Assembly: GCA_009780585.1 (NCBI GenBank)
Contig: WQZS01000001.1
Span: 1 to 64,000 of the forward strand
Reading direction: 5' to 3'
Source of the DNA: Defluviitaleaceae bacterium
GTDB taxonomy: Bacteria > Bacillota > Clostridia > Lachnospirales > WQUN01
DNA length: 64,000 bases
Translations under genes and position numbers: made by a program
Part shown: piece after piece, positions 26,273 to 34,988 of the stretch
Layout of the letters: the number at the start of each line of letters is the position of its first letter
Numbering within the stretch: position 1 is the first letter of the stretch
The notes under the pieces: generated by a model
What the model saw: only the letters and a program-made list of their open reading frames with translations
What the model was told of the DNA's origin: nothing
Databases searched by the model: none

Positions 26273-26326
26273 ACGCGCGCTCCCTTCGTACGGGGAAAGT
26301 ATAATGCAATCGATGCTTCCATTCTA

Positions 26327-26358
26327 CCAACATAAGTTGGCAATTTGTCAACCGTTGG
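26327..26358. promoter_or_regulatory. Possible operator: paired CCAAC/GTTGG inverted repeats
   Basis: CCAAC-ATAA-GTTGG at 26327-26340 is a perfect palindrome, followed 8 bases later by CAACCGTTGG (26349-26358). Both lie between the XRE-VOC start and the RNase G promoter, and overlap a minus-strand TTGACA (complement of TGTCAA at 26346-26351). They would suit an XRE dimer controlling both directions. Confidence 0.4.
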
Positions 26359-26374
26359 TTGCGCTTTCGTATAT

Positions 26375-26403
26375 TTGACGCATCTTTTCGCTTGCTTTAT
26401 ATT
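26375..26403 (+). promoter_or_regulatory. SigA-type promoter of the RNase G gene, giving a leaderless start
   Basis: TTGACG (26375-26380), a 17-base spacer and TATATT (26398-26403). The ATG is at 26410, only six bases after the -10 box, about where transcription should begin. No ribosome site lies between them. Confidence 0.65.
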
Positions 26404-26409
26404 TAAACA

Positions 26410-27630
26410 ATGAAGCGTTTGTTCATCGACCGCCAACCCGACTGCGTACGCGTGGCGTATACCGTGGACGGCAAGCTGCGCGAAATCTACATCGACCCCA
26501 TCGGGAACGAATCCCTGGTGGGGCATATTTACGTGGGGCGCATACAAAATATATTGCCCGGGCATTTCGCCTTCGTGGATATCGGTACGCAAAAAAACGC
26601 GTTTATTAACCTGCCGCGTAACCACGGGTTTAAGAACGGGCAGCCGATCCTTATACAAATCTACAAGGACGCTGACCGTATGAAGGGCCCGTACGGCGGG
26701 CAGCAATTGAAATTAAAAGGGCGTAACGTGATCGTCCGTGAAAGCGCGCGCCATGAAATCGGCGTTTCGCATAAAATTTCCGACCCACAGGAACGTTCGC
26801 GATTGCGCGGGGCGGTTCATCCGGTATTGGAAAAGGGGTTCGGCGCGATCATACGTACCCATGCCTGCGGGCAACCGGAGGGGGACTTGACCGAGGAAGC
26901 CGTTCGGCTCATCGCCTTGCACCGCGATATTACGGAACGCGCGAAATACGCGATGCCGCCCGTATTGCTCCACCCGAAAAAAATCGCGGCATTGCCGGAG
27001 GATTTATTTATTGAAATGCTGGCTGATGATTTGGATGAGGTTTGGGTAAGCGGGATGGATACGGAAGACGTAAAGACAACTTGTGCCCAATTTAAGCACA
27101 AGTTAAAAAAAGACATCTTATTCACAACCGATAACGGCGGAACGGATTTATTCGATGTTCACAACATCAACCGCCAAATGACGCGCGCCTTGGAAAAAAC
27201 CGTGATCCTGCCCTGCGGCGGCCATATAACCTTCGAACAAACCGAAGCGTGCGTGGTAATCGACGTGAACACGGGCGCGTTTTCCGGCGGGTCAAACTTC
27301 CGCGCCGCCGTATTGCAAACCAATGCCGAAGCCGCCGCCGCTATCTCGGAGCATCTTACATTGCGTAACTTATCCGGCATTATCATCGTGGATTTTATCG
27401 ACATGAAGGACAAGGCCGACAAAACCATCCTTATGGATACGTTGGCCGCGGAAATAAAAAAGGACCGTATCAAAACGGAAATCGTAGGAATGACCGAACT
27501 CGGACTCGTGCAGCTTACCCGCCGCAGGACGCGCCCGCCGCTTTCGCGGATGTTGGAAACGGATTGCCCCCATTGCGGCGGCATGGGTAGGCTACCGCGC
27601 GAAAACGTACCAAAACCCCAGTATAATTAG
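26410..27630 (+). CDS. rng: Ribonuclease G/E family endoribonuclease
   Basis: This endonuclease acts in rRNA maturation and mRNA decay; 406 residues is typical of RNase G. An S1 domain occupies about residues 35-115 (GHIYVGRIQNILPGHFAFVD, IGTQKNAFINL). The RNase E/G core has the 5' sensor/RNase H-like parts (RGAVHPVLEKGFGAIIRTHA), the metal-binding DVNTGAFSGG with its Asp, and IIIVDFIDMKDK with the second Asp. The Zn-link CPHCGGMGR is at the C-terminus. A 27-base palindrome at 27078-27104 is translated in frame as the variable helix TTCAQFKHKLK. The gene overlaps a small convergent gene by 39 bases. Confidence 0.92.
   Translation: MKRLFIDRQPDCVRVAYTVDGKLREIYIDPIGNESLVGHIYVGRIQNILPGHFAFVDIGTQKNAFINLPRNHGFKNGQPILIQIYKDADRMKGPYGGQQLKLKGRNVIVRESARHEIGVSHKISDPQERSRLRGAVHPVLEKGFGAIIRTHACGQPEGDLTEEAVRLIALHRDITERAKYAMPPVLLHPKKIAALPEDLFIEMLADDLDEVWVSGMDTEDVKTTCAQFKHKLKKDILFTTDNGGTDLFDVHNINRQMTRALEKTVILPCGGHITFEQTEACVVIDVNTGAFSGGSNFRAAVLQTNAEAAAAISEHLTLRNLSGIIIVDFIDMKDKADKTILMDTLAAEIKKDRIKTEIVGMTELGLVQLTRRRTRPPLSRMLETDCPHCGGMGRLPRENVPKPQYN
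27078..27104. repeat. 27-base palindrome inside rng
   Basis: AACTTGTGCCCAA-T-TTAAGCACAAGTT: the outer nine bases of each arm pair exactly, two inner positions do not. It is read in frame as part of an alpha-helix between the 5' sensor and the catalytic motif, a variable region in this family. Confidence 0.8.
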
Positions 27631-27738
27631 GGCGGAAGCCAAGATAAAACCCCACGTCGGCATCATGAACTGTACGATCATGCCGATGCCGATAAAGAAG
27701 AAAATCAACCCCATCAAACGCCGTTTGCGGGCGATCAT
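27592..27738 (-). CDS. Small two-segment membrane protein
   Basis: The 48-residue frame starts at ATG 27738 behind GGGGAGGGG. It has a basic N-terminus (MIARKRRL) and two hydrophobic segments, MGLIFFFIGIGMIVQFMMP and GFILASALIILGFWYVF, separated by a Pro-Thr-Trp turn. Length, positive-inside charge and a clear ribosome site support a real gene. Its last 39 bases run antisense to the end of rng. No function can be assigned. Confidence 0.6.
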   Translation of the reverse strand: MIARKRRLMGLIFFFIGIGMIVQFMMPTWGFILASALIILGFWYVFAR

Positions 27739-27854
27739 ATGCTCCCCTCCCCGATTGCTGCGCCGTGTTATATAGTATGCGCGGTGTTTTTTTTGTTGCG
27801 AAAAAATCATGGAATGTTACAATGCTGTTTCACGTCGGATTATGTGAGGTTCTT

Positions 27855-28382
27855 ATGTTCGAAATCGGCATCATCGTAAAGCCCCAGGGTGTACGCGGCG
27901 AAATGCGTGTCCTGCCCACCACGGACGATCCCACGAGATTCGAATTGCTTAAGGAAGTGTATGTCAGCCCGAAATCGGTGAACCCGCCTTCCGTTTTGGC
28001 GAAAAAATACACCCTGTCTTCCGTACGCTATCAAAAAAACATGGTAATGCTCACCCTTGCCGAAGTGAAGGACCGCAACGCGGCGGCGGCATTGGTCGGA
28101 AGCGTGCTGCTCATCCCCGACGAATGGGCGTTGCCGCTTGACGAGGACGAATATTTCGTGCGCGATTTGATCGGGTTGACGGCGCAAACCGAAGACGGCG
28201 AGGTTTTGGGCGAAATCACGGATGTATTGCGCACCGGGGCGAATGATGTATATGTCATCACATCCGTTGAGGGCGACTCTTTTATGGTACCCGCTATTAA
28301 GGATGTGGTACTTCGTGTCGATTCGACACGAAGTTGCATCACCTTGCGCTTGTTGGACGGCTTGCGGGAGCTGAAGGCATGA
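27855..28382 (+). CDS. rimM: Ribosome maturation factor RimM
   Basis: RimM assists 30S subunit assembly and binds S19. The 175-residue protein has an N-terminal RimM beta-barrel ([20 protein letters not shown]) and a C-terminal PRC-barrel ([39 protein letters not shown]). ATG 27855 follows GTGAGG; a longer frame from 27765 has no homology upstream. The stop overlaps the trmD ATG (ATGA), the usual rimM-trmD coupling. Near the C-terminus a perfect palindrome (28309-28335) is read as LRVDSTRSC without changing the protein's expected length. Confidence 0.93.
   Translation: MFEIGIIVKPQGVRGEMRVLPTTDDPTRFELLKEVYVSPKSVNPPSVLAKKYTLSSVRYQKNMVMLTLAEVKDRNAAAALVGSVLLIPDEWALPLDEDEYFVRDLIGLTAQTEDGEVLGEITDVLRTGANDVYVITSVEGDSFMVPAIKDVVLRVDSTRSCITLRLLDGLRELKA
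28309..28335. repeat. 27-base palindrome inside rimM
   Basis: T-ACTTCGTGTCGA-T-TCGACACGAAGT-T: 12 of 13 arm positions pair around a central T; only the outermost T/T pair fails. It is translated in frame near the end of RimM, where a strand-turn-strand lies in the PRC barrel. Confidence 0.85.
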
Positions 28383-29191
28383 TTTTTCACGTCCTTACCC
28401 TTTTCCCCGAAATGATCGGCCAGATGGTTAGCCACAGTATATTGGGCCGGGCGATTGCGTCCGGTTTTATTTGCGTTAACGCGGTGAATATCCGCGATTT
28501 CGCGGTGAATAAGCATGGGCAGGTTGACGACGCGCCTTATGGCGGGGGCGCGGGGATGGTGATGATGGCGCAGCCTGTTTATGGTGCTTGGGAGAGTGTA
28601 TGCGGGGGGTTCCGGGTGGAGGAAAAAGGAAGGGGTTCGCGCTCCCTTGAAGGCGAAGTCGGTCGCTGCGAACCCCTTCCTTTTTCCTCCGCCCTCCTTC
28701 CCCTCGTATCACCGACTTCCAATGCGTTTAATTGCAAAGAGCATTCTTCCCCTCGCACTATATACCTTTCCCCTCAGGGGAAACCTTTTACGCAGGCTTT
28801 TGCCCGTGAATTGTCCGAGGAAAAGGAAATTATTCTCCTCTGCGGGCATTATGAGGGGGTGGACGAGCGAGTGATTGAGGAGATTGTTACGGACGAGGTT
28901 TCGATTGGGGATTATGTGCTTACGGGGGGTGAACCTGCGGCTTTGGTTATTATGGACGCGGTTTCGCGGTTGATTCCCGGGGTGATTAATAAGGAAGCGT
29001 CCCATCGGGATGAGAGTTTTGGTGAGGTGCTTTCGGGCGGGTTGGAATATCCGCAGTATACGCGGCCGCCTATTTTTCGGGGGCGGGAGGTACCGGAGGT
29101 CTTGCTTTCGGGGCATCACGGTAGGATTGATGCTTGGCGGCGGGAACAGTCGCTCAAACGTACGCGGGAGCGGCGGCCGGATTTGCTTTAG
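28379..29191 (+). CDS. trmD: tRNA (guanine-37-N1)-methyltransferase TrmD with an internal insertion
   Basis: TrmD makes m1G37, which prevents +1 frameshifting. The SPOUT-fold motifs are present: [57 protein letters not shown] and [13 protein letters not shown], with the trefoil-knot SAM site. The C-terminal domain has [15 protein letters not shown]. At 270 residues it is about 30 longer than usual. The extra residues fall between GAWESV and the RTIYLSPQG strand, where the DNA is a large palindrome (28618-28690). The frame is intact, so the enzyme is probably functional with a surface loop expanded. The start is the ATG overlapping rimM's stop. Confidence 0.93.
   Translation: MIFHVLTLFPEMIGQMVSHSILGRAIASGFICVNAVNIRDFAVNKHGQVDDAPYGGGAGMVMMAQPVYGAWESVCGGFRVEEKGRGSRSLEGEVGRCEPLPFSSALLPLVSPTSNAFNCKEHSSPRTIYLSPQGKPFTQAFARELSEEKEIILLCGHYEGVDERVIEEIVTDEVSIGDYVLTGGEPAALVIMDAVSRLIPGVINKEASHRDESFGEVLSGGLEYPQYTRPPIFRGREVPEVLLSGHHGRIDAWRREQSLKRTRERRPDLL
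28618..28690. repeat. In-frame palindromic insertion in trmD (23-bp arms, 27-base loop)
   Basis: GGAGGAAAAAGGAAGGGG-TTCGC at 28618-28640 is repeated as its exact complement at 28668-28690, with a 27-base loop between. The element and its flanks encode the extra loop found in this TrmD ([10 protein letters not shown] ... [11 protein letters not shown]) and do not break the frame. Confidence 0.85.
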
Positions 29192-29224
29192 GGTCAAATA
29201 TAAAATTTCAAGGGAAGCGATTTC

Positions 29225-31627
29225 ATGACATCCGCGATTAAGATTGTCGGCGCGCGCATACATAATTTGAAGAATATCGACGTCGAAATCCCCAAGGGGA
29301 AGTTGACCGTTATAACGGGCGTTTCGGGCAGCGGTAAATCGAGCCTTGCCTTTGATACGCTGTACGAGGAAAGCAAGCGGCGGTATCTGATGTTCTCCAA
29401 TACGCAATTTATGGTGGATAATGTACCGACGTTTGACGCGATTACGGGTTTGTCGCCTGCGGTTGCGGTCGAACAACGCATTACGCGGCAGTCTAATCCT
29501 CGGTCTAATGTGGGCACGCGTACAAAAATCGGCTCGATGTTGGCGGCGTTGTTCGCGGCGTATGGCAAGCGCGATTCCGAATATGACGACAGCGAACCGC
29601 TTTCGATGGAAATGTTCCAAAAGAATTCCCCCAAGGGGATGTGCGTGCGGTGCTTGGGCTCGGGGATGGTTTATACGGTTGACGAGGACGAATTGTTCCG
29701 CGACAAGACGCGGACGCTGGCTAATTTTTTCGGCAACGAGGGCAAAGAAGGAAAAACAGCCCATTGGGGTCATCGAATAAAACATTTTTGCAAACATGCG
29801 GGTTTATCGCCTCAACAAACGCTTGAATCATTAACTGAAAAGGAGCTTAACCTGTTTAAATACGGCGGCGCGGGTTACAAAATAATGGACGGTGTTGTTC
29901 CGTGGGTAATAAATTGGTACCAATGGAGCATAAAACGAAAGAATCCGCTGTGGGGAGCGCATCTAACCTGCGTCCGCCATATCGACTGCCCCAAGTGCAA
30001 AGGCAGCGGTTTGGGTGAAGAAGCCGCGCACACGACCTTCGGCGGCAAGACCATCACGCAGTTGGAGGAAATGTATATTTCCGACTTGTTCGCCTTCCTT
30101 TCGCAGCCGTGCCACCCATCCACGAAATTATTGGAGGAAATCCTAACCAAGCTGGAATGTATGGCCGACGTCGGGCTGCACCACTTGGCGTTGGAACGGC
30201 CCTTACCCACACTTTCGGGCGGGGAAGTGCAGCGGTTATTTTTGGCGAGTTATATCATAGCGGAGATGGATTCGATTATTTTCATCTTCGACGAGCCGAC
30301 CATCGGCTTGCACGAAGTGGAAAAACAAAAACTCATCGAAATCATCCAAAATTTAATACGGCGCGGTAATACCGTCGTGGCGGTGGAACATGACGTAAAC
30401 TTTATGCAAGCCGCGGATTATATCGTGGATTTGGGCCCGCGCGCGGGGGAATACGGCGGGGAACGGATTTTCCAAGGGAGTTACGCGGACTTCATGCGGG
30501 CGGAGCGTTCCATGACCGCGCCTTACTTAAATGGAACATTGCAAATGCCCGTTAAAATGTCATGCAAACCCGTGGACAAAACAAAACGGCTTCGGTTGGA
30601 GGGGTGCAACCTACACAATTTGCGCAACGTTTCCGTGGACATTCCGTTGGGGTTGCTCGTGGGGGTTGCGGGTGTTTCCGGCAGCGGCAAATCAAGCCTC
30701 ATCGCCGATACGCTCGTACCGAAGTTGAAAGAGGTTTTGGCAAATAACGTCGTGGACGAATTCGGTTACAACAGCGAAGCGGAGGAAAATATCATTTTTT
30801 CCGAAGCAGCCATTACGGGGCATGAACATATCAAAAAATGCTTGATCATCGACCAAAAACCCATCGGGCGCACGCGCACGTCGTGCCCTGCCACGTATAC
30901 GGGTATCTTCGACAAGGTGCGCAAGCTCTTCGCCGACTCCCCCGAAGCGGCAGCGTGCGGGTACGATATGGGCATGTTTTCCTTCAACGCCCAAGGCCAA
31001 TGCCGAAAATGCAGGAGCGACGGCGTGATCCATTACCATGTGGGCTTCGGCAATTTCATCCACGTTGACTGCGAGGACTGCGGCGGCACGGGCTTTAACC
31101 CCGATGCCATGCGCATCAAGGTTGACGGAAAAAATATTAAAGACATCCTTGAAACAAGCGTTTCAAGCGCGGTGAAATATTTTAAGGATAAAAGCAAATC
31201 GGCCCACCGCATGTTGCAAACCCTCGACCGCGTGGGCTTGGGCTACATGACGCTGGGACAAAAAACGCCGACCATTTCCGGCGGCGAGGCGCAACGCATC
31301 AAGCTGGCGAAGGAACTGGGGAAATCCGGCAGCGGCCGTAATAACCTGTATATCTTGGACGAACCGACCACGGGGTTATCCTTTTCCGACGCGGAAAAGT
31401 TAATCGCCTTGATGCAGGAGCTGGTAGACAACGGCAACACCGTCATCGTCACCGAACATGACCCGGTTGTGCTGGCCAATTGCGATTACATCATCGAAAT
31501 GGGGCCGGGCGGCGGCTCTGACGGCGGGTATGTGCTGGCAACGGGTACGCCCGAGGAATTGCGGCGTAATAAGGAATCCATCATCGGACAGTTCTTGCAA
31601 CCAACCCCAACGGGGGTGCGTATGTAA
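29225..31627 (+). CDS. UvrA-like ABC ATPase (class II / UvrA2 type)
   Basis: The 800-residue protein has the twin-ABC layout of UvrA. The first half has Walker A GVSGSGKSSLAFDTLYEES, a zinc-finger CVRCLGSGMVY, signature TLSGGEVQRLFLA and Walker B FIFDEPTIGLH. The second has GVSGSGKSSLIADTL, the zinc module CRKC ... CEDCGGTGF, TISGGEAQRIKLAKELG and LYILDEPTTGLSF. UvrA proper has ~940 residues; the shortfall lies in the UvrB-binding and insertion region, as in UvrA2/DrrC-like proteins linked to DNA-damage or drug resistance. GGGAAGCG lies before the ATG. Codons for about 29745-29960 are more AT-rich than the rest. The serine hydrolase gene starts in its stop codon. Confidence 0.88.
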   Translation: MTSAIKIVGARIHNLKNIDVEIPKGKLTVITGVSGSGKSSLAFDTLYEESKRRYLMFSNTQFMVDNVPTFDAITGLSPAVAVEQRITRQSNPRSNVGTRTKIGSMLAALFAAYGKRDSEYDDSEPLSMEMFQKNSPKGMCVRCLGSGMVYTVDEDELFRDKTRTLANFFGNEGKEGKTAHWGHRIKHFCKHAGLSPQQTLESLTEKELNLFKYGGAGYKIMDGVVPWVINWYQWSIKRKNPLWGAHLTCVRHIDCPKCKGSGLGEEAAHTTFGGKTITQLEEMYISDLFAFLSQPCHPSTKLLEEILTKLECMADVGLHHLALERPLPTLSGGEVQRLFLASYIIAEMDSIIFIFDEPTIGLHEVEKQKLIEIIQNLIRRGNTVVAVEHDVNFMQAADYIVDLGPRAGEYGGERIFQGSYADFMRAERSMTAPYLNGTLQMPVKMSCKPVDKTKRLRLEGCNLHNLRNVSVDIPLGLLVGVAGVSGSGKSSLIADTLVPKLKEVLANNVVDEFGYNSEAEENIIFSEAAITGHEHIKKCLIIDQKPIGRTRTSCPATYTGIFDKVRKLFADSPEAAACGYDMGMFSFNAQGQCRKCRSDGVIHYHVGFGNFIHVDCEDCGGTGFNPDAMRIKVDGKNIKDILETSVSSAVKYFKDKSKSAHRMLQTLDRVGLGYMTLGQKTPTISGGEAQRIKLAKELGKSGSGRNNLYILDEPTTGLSFSDAEKLIALMQELVDNGNTVIVTEHDPVVLANCDYIIEMGPGGGSDGGYVLATGTPEELRRNKESIIGQFLQPTPTGVRM

Positions 31628-32592
31628 TGGGCGGCGTAAACTTCACATTCTTGTCACAATTGGATGATTATATAAAGATGAAGCAATACCGATTGGTTAA
31701 CGCGGTGGTCGTTTATGAAAATGATGAAATCGTTTTTAAGCGGTATTATAATAACTTTAGCGACGATTCCGTTAACCACTTGTGTTCCACATGGAAAAGC
31801 ATACTTTCCCTTACGCTGGGGATTTGCTTGGATAAAGGGATTGTCAAGGACATCGACGAACCGATAAGCCGCTACCTTCCGCAGTTCGCGCAGGGCATCG
31901 ACCCGCGGCATCGGTTGATTACGATCCGCCATTTGCTTACCATGTCGTCGGGCATCCATTTTATCGGCGGGGTGCATTACCATTGCCCCATGCTTGAACA
32001 AATGCGCCGTACCAAGGATTGGATCGCGCACATCGCCGACGTGCAAATGACCGCAACGCCGGGTACGAGGTTCGTGTATAAGGAATGGGACGTGATCCTG
32101 CTTTCCGCGTTGATAGGAAAGGCGTGCGGCGGTTTGGCGTACAGCGTTGTATGGGAACACTTGTATAAACCGCTGGGTATCGCCGGCGTGGAATGGTTGG
32201 CGCAAAACAAAGGAAGCCTCAATTACAACGCCGACTTGGATAACGGGTTACCCGAAGACGGCGGCGACAAAATGACCGCGCTAAACATGGCGAAGATCGG
32301 GCGGCTAATGCTTAACGGCGGCATGTGGGACGGGGAGCGCATCGTATCGGAAAGCTATATAAAGGAATCCATCATGCCGTCGAAAGCGAGTGCGGAATAC
32401 GGTTTGCTATGGTGGCTCTCCGATAAAGGCTACCATGCGCGGGGCTTCGGCGGGCAGGAAATCAACGTTTACCCGGATAAAAACATCGTCGCGGTGGTAC
32501 AAGCAACCGTCACCCCGTCAAGCAAATTTTATTCCGATATCTGCGAAAACATCATAACCACAAGCGAAGCCTTTCCCCATCGGGTTTCGTAA
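31627..32592 (+). CDS. Serine hydrolase of the beta-lactamase / class C PBP-like family
   Basis: The 321-residue protein belongs to the Pfam Beta-lactamase (class C / AmpC-EstB) group of esterases and peptidases. The S-x-x-K catalytic pair is in CSTWKSILSL at about residue 58. The expected tyrosine motif appears as FVYKEWDVILLSALIG, with Tyr conserved and the Asn position replaced. The core also shows TIRHLLTMSSGI and a late GFGGQEINVYPDKNIVAVV, the usual H/K-x-G region. No signal peptide is visible, so the substrate is probably cytoplasmic. It overlaps the UvrA-like stop by one base and precedes the ABC genes by 14 bases. Confidence 0.82.
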   Translation: MGGVNFTFLSQLDDYIKMKQYRLVNAVVVYENDEIVFKRYYNNFSDDSVNHLCSTWKSILSLTLGICLDKGIVKDIDEPISRYLPQFAQGIDPRHRLITIRHLLTMSSGIHFIGGVHYHCPMLEQMRRTKDWIAHIADVQMTATPGTRFVYKEWDVILLSALIGKACGGLAYSVVWEHLYKPLGIAGVEWLAQNKGSLNYNADLDNGLPEDGGDKMTALNMAKIGRLMLNGGMWDGERIVSESYIKESIMPSKASAEYGLLWWLSDKGYHARGFGGQEINVYPDKNIVAVVQATVTPSSKFYSDICENIITTSEAFPHRVS

Positions 32593-32606
32593 TAAGGAGA
32601 CACGTT

Positions 32607-33302
32607 ATGATCACCATGAAGAACGTTTCAAAGACCTTCGGCGACAAGCCCGTCCTAACGGACGTCAACTTCCACGTAAAGCAAGGGGAAATCTTCGGCT
32701 TGCTAGGGCCGTCGGGCGCGGGTAAGACGACGATCATTAACATCCTCACCAAGCAAATCGAAGCCGACAGCGGCGAGGTAACCGTCGAAGCCGCACCGAG
32801 GGAATTGGGGATCATGCTCGACACCGGCGGACTGTACCCCCATCTCAACAGCTTGGAAAACCTGGATTTGTACGCACGCATTTACGACCTGCCGAAAACG
32901 GTCCCCATGGAAATCTTGCAAAAGGTCGGACTCGGGGACGACGCGAAGAAAGCCTCCAGCAAATTATCCCGCGGCATGAACCAACGGCTGGCCTTGGCGC
33001 GAGCTATCCTCTACGCGCCGAAGCTGCTCTTTTTGGACGAACCCACCAGCGCGCTGGATCCCGGCACTTCCAAGGGGATATGTAAATTATTGCGCAAACT
33101 CTGCGACGACGGCGCGACGATTTTCCTCACCACACACAACATGGACGAGGCGTTGAAGCTCTGCGACCGCGTAGCGCTTTTGCATGAGGGTAAGATCGTG
33201 GAGCAGGGCGAACCCGTCGCGTTGTGCGGCCAATATAACGCCCTGCGTACCGTGCCCGACCTCGAAGCCGTATTCCTACAACTCACGGGGGTGGAATTAT
33301 GA
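32607..33302 (+). CDS. ABC transporter ATP-binding protein (exporter type)
   Basis: A 231-residue ATPase: Walker A GLLGPSGAGKTTIINIL, Q-loop MLDTGGLYPHLN, signature KLSRGMNQRLALARAIL, Walker B LLFLDEPTSALDPG and H-loop TTHNMDEALKLC. The sequence groups with ABC-2-type drug/bacteriocin exporter ATPases (for example FQ-resistance or lantibiotic immunity). AAGGAG lies before the ATG. The next gene, its membrane partner, overlaps by 4 bases. Confidence 0.9.
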   Translation: MITMKNVSKTFGDKPVLTDVNFHVKQGEIFGLLGPSGAGKTTIINILTKQIEADSGEVTVEAAPRELGIMLDTGGLYPHLNSLENLDLYARIYDLPKTVPMEILQKVGLGDDAKKASSKLSRGMNQRLALARAILYAPKLLFLDEPTSALDPGTSKGICKLLRKLCDDGATIFLTTHNMDEALKLCDRVALLHEGKIVEQGEPVALCGQYNALRTVPDLEAVFLQLTGVEL

Positions 33303-34051
33303 AAAACACGAAGGCGATTTTTATCAAACAAATCCGCAGCCTGATCAAAAGCCCCGCCCTATTGGCGCAGGGGGTATTCTTCGCGCTGGTGGTATTGGTG
33401 ATGACCTTCCTCATGGGGCCGGAGCGGGAATGTGACGAGTGCATCCCCGCGTATGTGTGCGAAACCTGCCTGCGGGAAAATCCCCTGCACAGCCTGCCGA
33501 CCCCTACGATCGCGGGGTTGTTTACGGTCATGTTCGTGGGGATGGCGCTGATGGGTTCCTCCTCCGCGTTGGTACTGGAGGATAAAACCACCCACAACCT
33601 GCGTTTCATGACCATGGCGGGGATGAAGCCCTTCCAATACCTGGTGGGTACGGCGGCGGCCTTATTTATCGCGACGATTCCCGTGTTGTTTTTATTTTCG
33701 ATGGTGGGGCGTTACTTCGGCGCGGCCACGCTTTGGTTTATGCTGATCGCCGTTTCGGGCGCGGCGGTTTCGATTTTGCTCGGCATCGCCATGGGGCTTT
33801 CCAAAATGCCTGCGTTGGCTGCCCCCATCAGCATGATTATCGGGTTCGGCCCCATGTTTTCTTCTTTTAATGAAAGCCTCGCGCGTTGGTTCCATTATGC
33901 CTACACCCAGCAGATCAACTTGGCCATTTACCATTTGGGCAAGGGTGAAGGCGGAAACCTGCCGCGCATGTTTATGATACTCGGCATATCCGCCCTCGTG
34001 ATCATGCTTGCGTTCGTGTGGATGCATAGGAAGGGCGAACTCCGATGGTAG
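33299..34051 (+). CDS. ABC-2 type transporter permease with an extracytoplasmic cysteine cluster
   Basis: The 250-residue protein has about six membrane segments, starting with LAQGVFFALVVLVMTFLMG and ending with MFMILGISALVIMLAFVWM. The first outer loop contains C-D-E-C-I-P-A-Y-V-C-E-T-C (residues about 43-55), a four-cysteine motif not typical of ABC-2 permeases. It could bind metal or form two disulfides. Coupled to the ATPase (4-base overlap) and to the sirtuin gene (7-base overlap). The substrate is unknown. Confidence 0.82.
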   Translation: MKNTKAIFIKQIRSLIKSPALLAQGVFFALVVLVMTFLMGPERECDECIPAYVCETCLRENPLHSLPTPTIAGLFTVMFVGMALMGSSSALVLEDKTTHNLRFMTMAGMKPFQYLVGTAAALFIATIPVLFLFSMVGRYFGAATLWFMLIAVSGAAVSILLGIAMGLSKMPALAAPISMIIGFGPMFSSFNESLARWFHYAYTQQINLAIYHLGKGEGGNLPRMFMILGISALVIMLAFVWMHRKGELRW

Positions 34052-34755
34052 ACGAGCTGCGGCGGCTCGTCACGGAAAGCGATAACATCGTATTCTTCGG
34101 CGGGGCTGGTGTGTCTACCGAAAGCGGCATCCCCGACTTCCGCAGCGTGGACGGCTTGTATAATCAGCAGTACGACTACCCGCCGGAAATTATTTTATCG
34201 CGCAGTTTCTTTAAGAAAAACCCGCGGGAGTTCTATCGTTTTTACAAAAATAAATTACTGAACGAGCATGTAAAACCCAACGCCGCGCACATTGCATTGG
34301 CGCAATTGGAAAATGCGGGCAAATTAAAAGCCGTTATCACGCAAAACATCGACGGCCTTCACCAAATGGCGGGGAGCGTAAATGTACTTGAATTGCACGG
34401 TTCGATCCACCGTAACTTTTGCATGAAATGCGCCGCAACCCACGGCATGGAAATAATAAAAACCGCCGACATCCCGTTATGCGGATGCGGCGGTTTAATT
34501 AAACCCGATGTCGTGCTTTTTGAAGAGCAATTGGATAACCATGTGCTGATGCAAGCGATAAAATATATTTCGCAAGCGGATATGTTGATAATCGGCGGCA
34601 CGTCATTATCTGTGTACCCCGCCGCCGGATTGGTTGAATATTACACGGGGAACAAACTCGTGATGATCAATAACGACCCGACACCGTATGACAGGCGGGT
34701 AAATTTGTTGATTCGGGACAGTATCGGCAAGGTGCTGGAGGAAGCGTGGAATTAA
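34045..34755 (+). CDS. SIR2-family NAD-dependent protein deacylase
   Basis: This sirtuin removes acyl groups from lysines using NAD. In its 236 residues the NAD-binding motif reads FFGGAGVSTESGIPDFRS, followed by TQNIDGLHQMAG and the catalytic His in LELHGSIHR. The zinc site is C-M-K-C ... C-G-C-G (about residues 125-150). The end has IGGTSLSVYPAAGLVEYY and a conserved ININ-like MINNDPTPYD. It begins inside the permease gene and ends overlapping hicB's 3' end by 4 bases in convergent orientation. Confidence 0.93.
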   Translation: MVDELRRLVTESDNIVFFGGAGVSTESGIPDFRSVDGLYNQQYDYPPEIILSRSFFKKNPREFYRFYKNKLLNEHVKPNAAHIALAQLENAGKLKAVITQNIDGLHQMAGSVNVLELHGSIHRNFCMKCAATHGMEIIKTADIPLCGCGGLIKPDVVLFEEQLDNHVLMQAIKYISQADMLIIGGTSLSVYPAAGLVEYYTGNKLVMINNDPTPYDRRVNLLIRDSIGKVLEEAWN

Positions 34756-34979
34756 ATCGCCACTTCCAGTTCCATATAAATGCGATCTTGCGAATTAATA
34801 ATAAATTCTTTGTCATCGTCATCCATTTCTTGCAAGGTAAGCTCTGTTAATTCTTTTAAATTATTTATCGCGTCTTCATACGTATCCGCTTGCGTGAAGC
34901 AACTACTTATTTCCGGGCACATAGCAAAATAAGAACCATTATTTTGCTTTTTACAAATGACAGCTAATTTTGTTTTCAT
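34752..34979 (-). CDS. hicB: HicB-like antitoxin
   Basis: A 75-residue partial RNase H-fold protein: LAVICKKQNNGSYFAMCPEI, SSCFTQADTYEDAINNLKEL and a following helix. This is the HicB antitoxin core that binds and blocks HicA. No extra DNA-binding domain follows. It lies 9 bases behind hicA, the usual order for this subgroup, with AGGTAGGA before its ATG. Confidence 0.85.
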   Translation of the reverse strand: MKTKLAVICKKQNNGSYFAMCPEISSCFTQADTYEDAINNLKELTELTLQEMDDDDKEFIINSQDRIYMELEVAI

Positions 34980-34988
34980 TTTGATATC

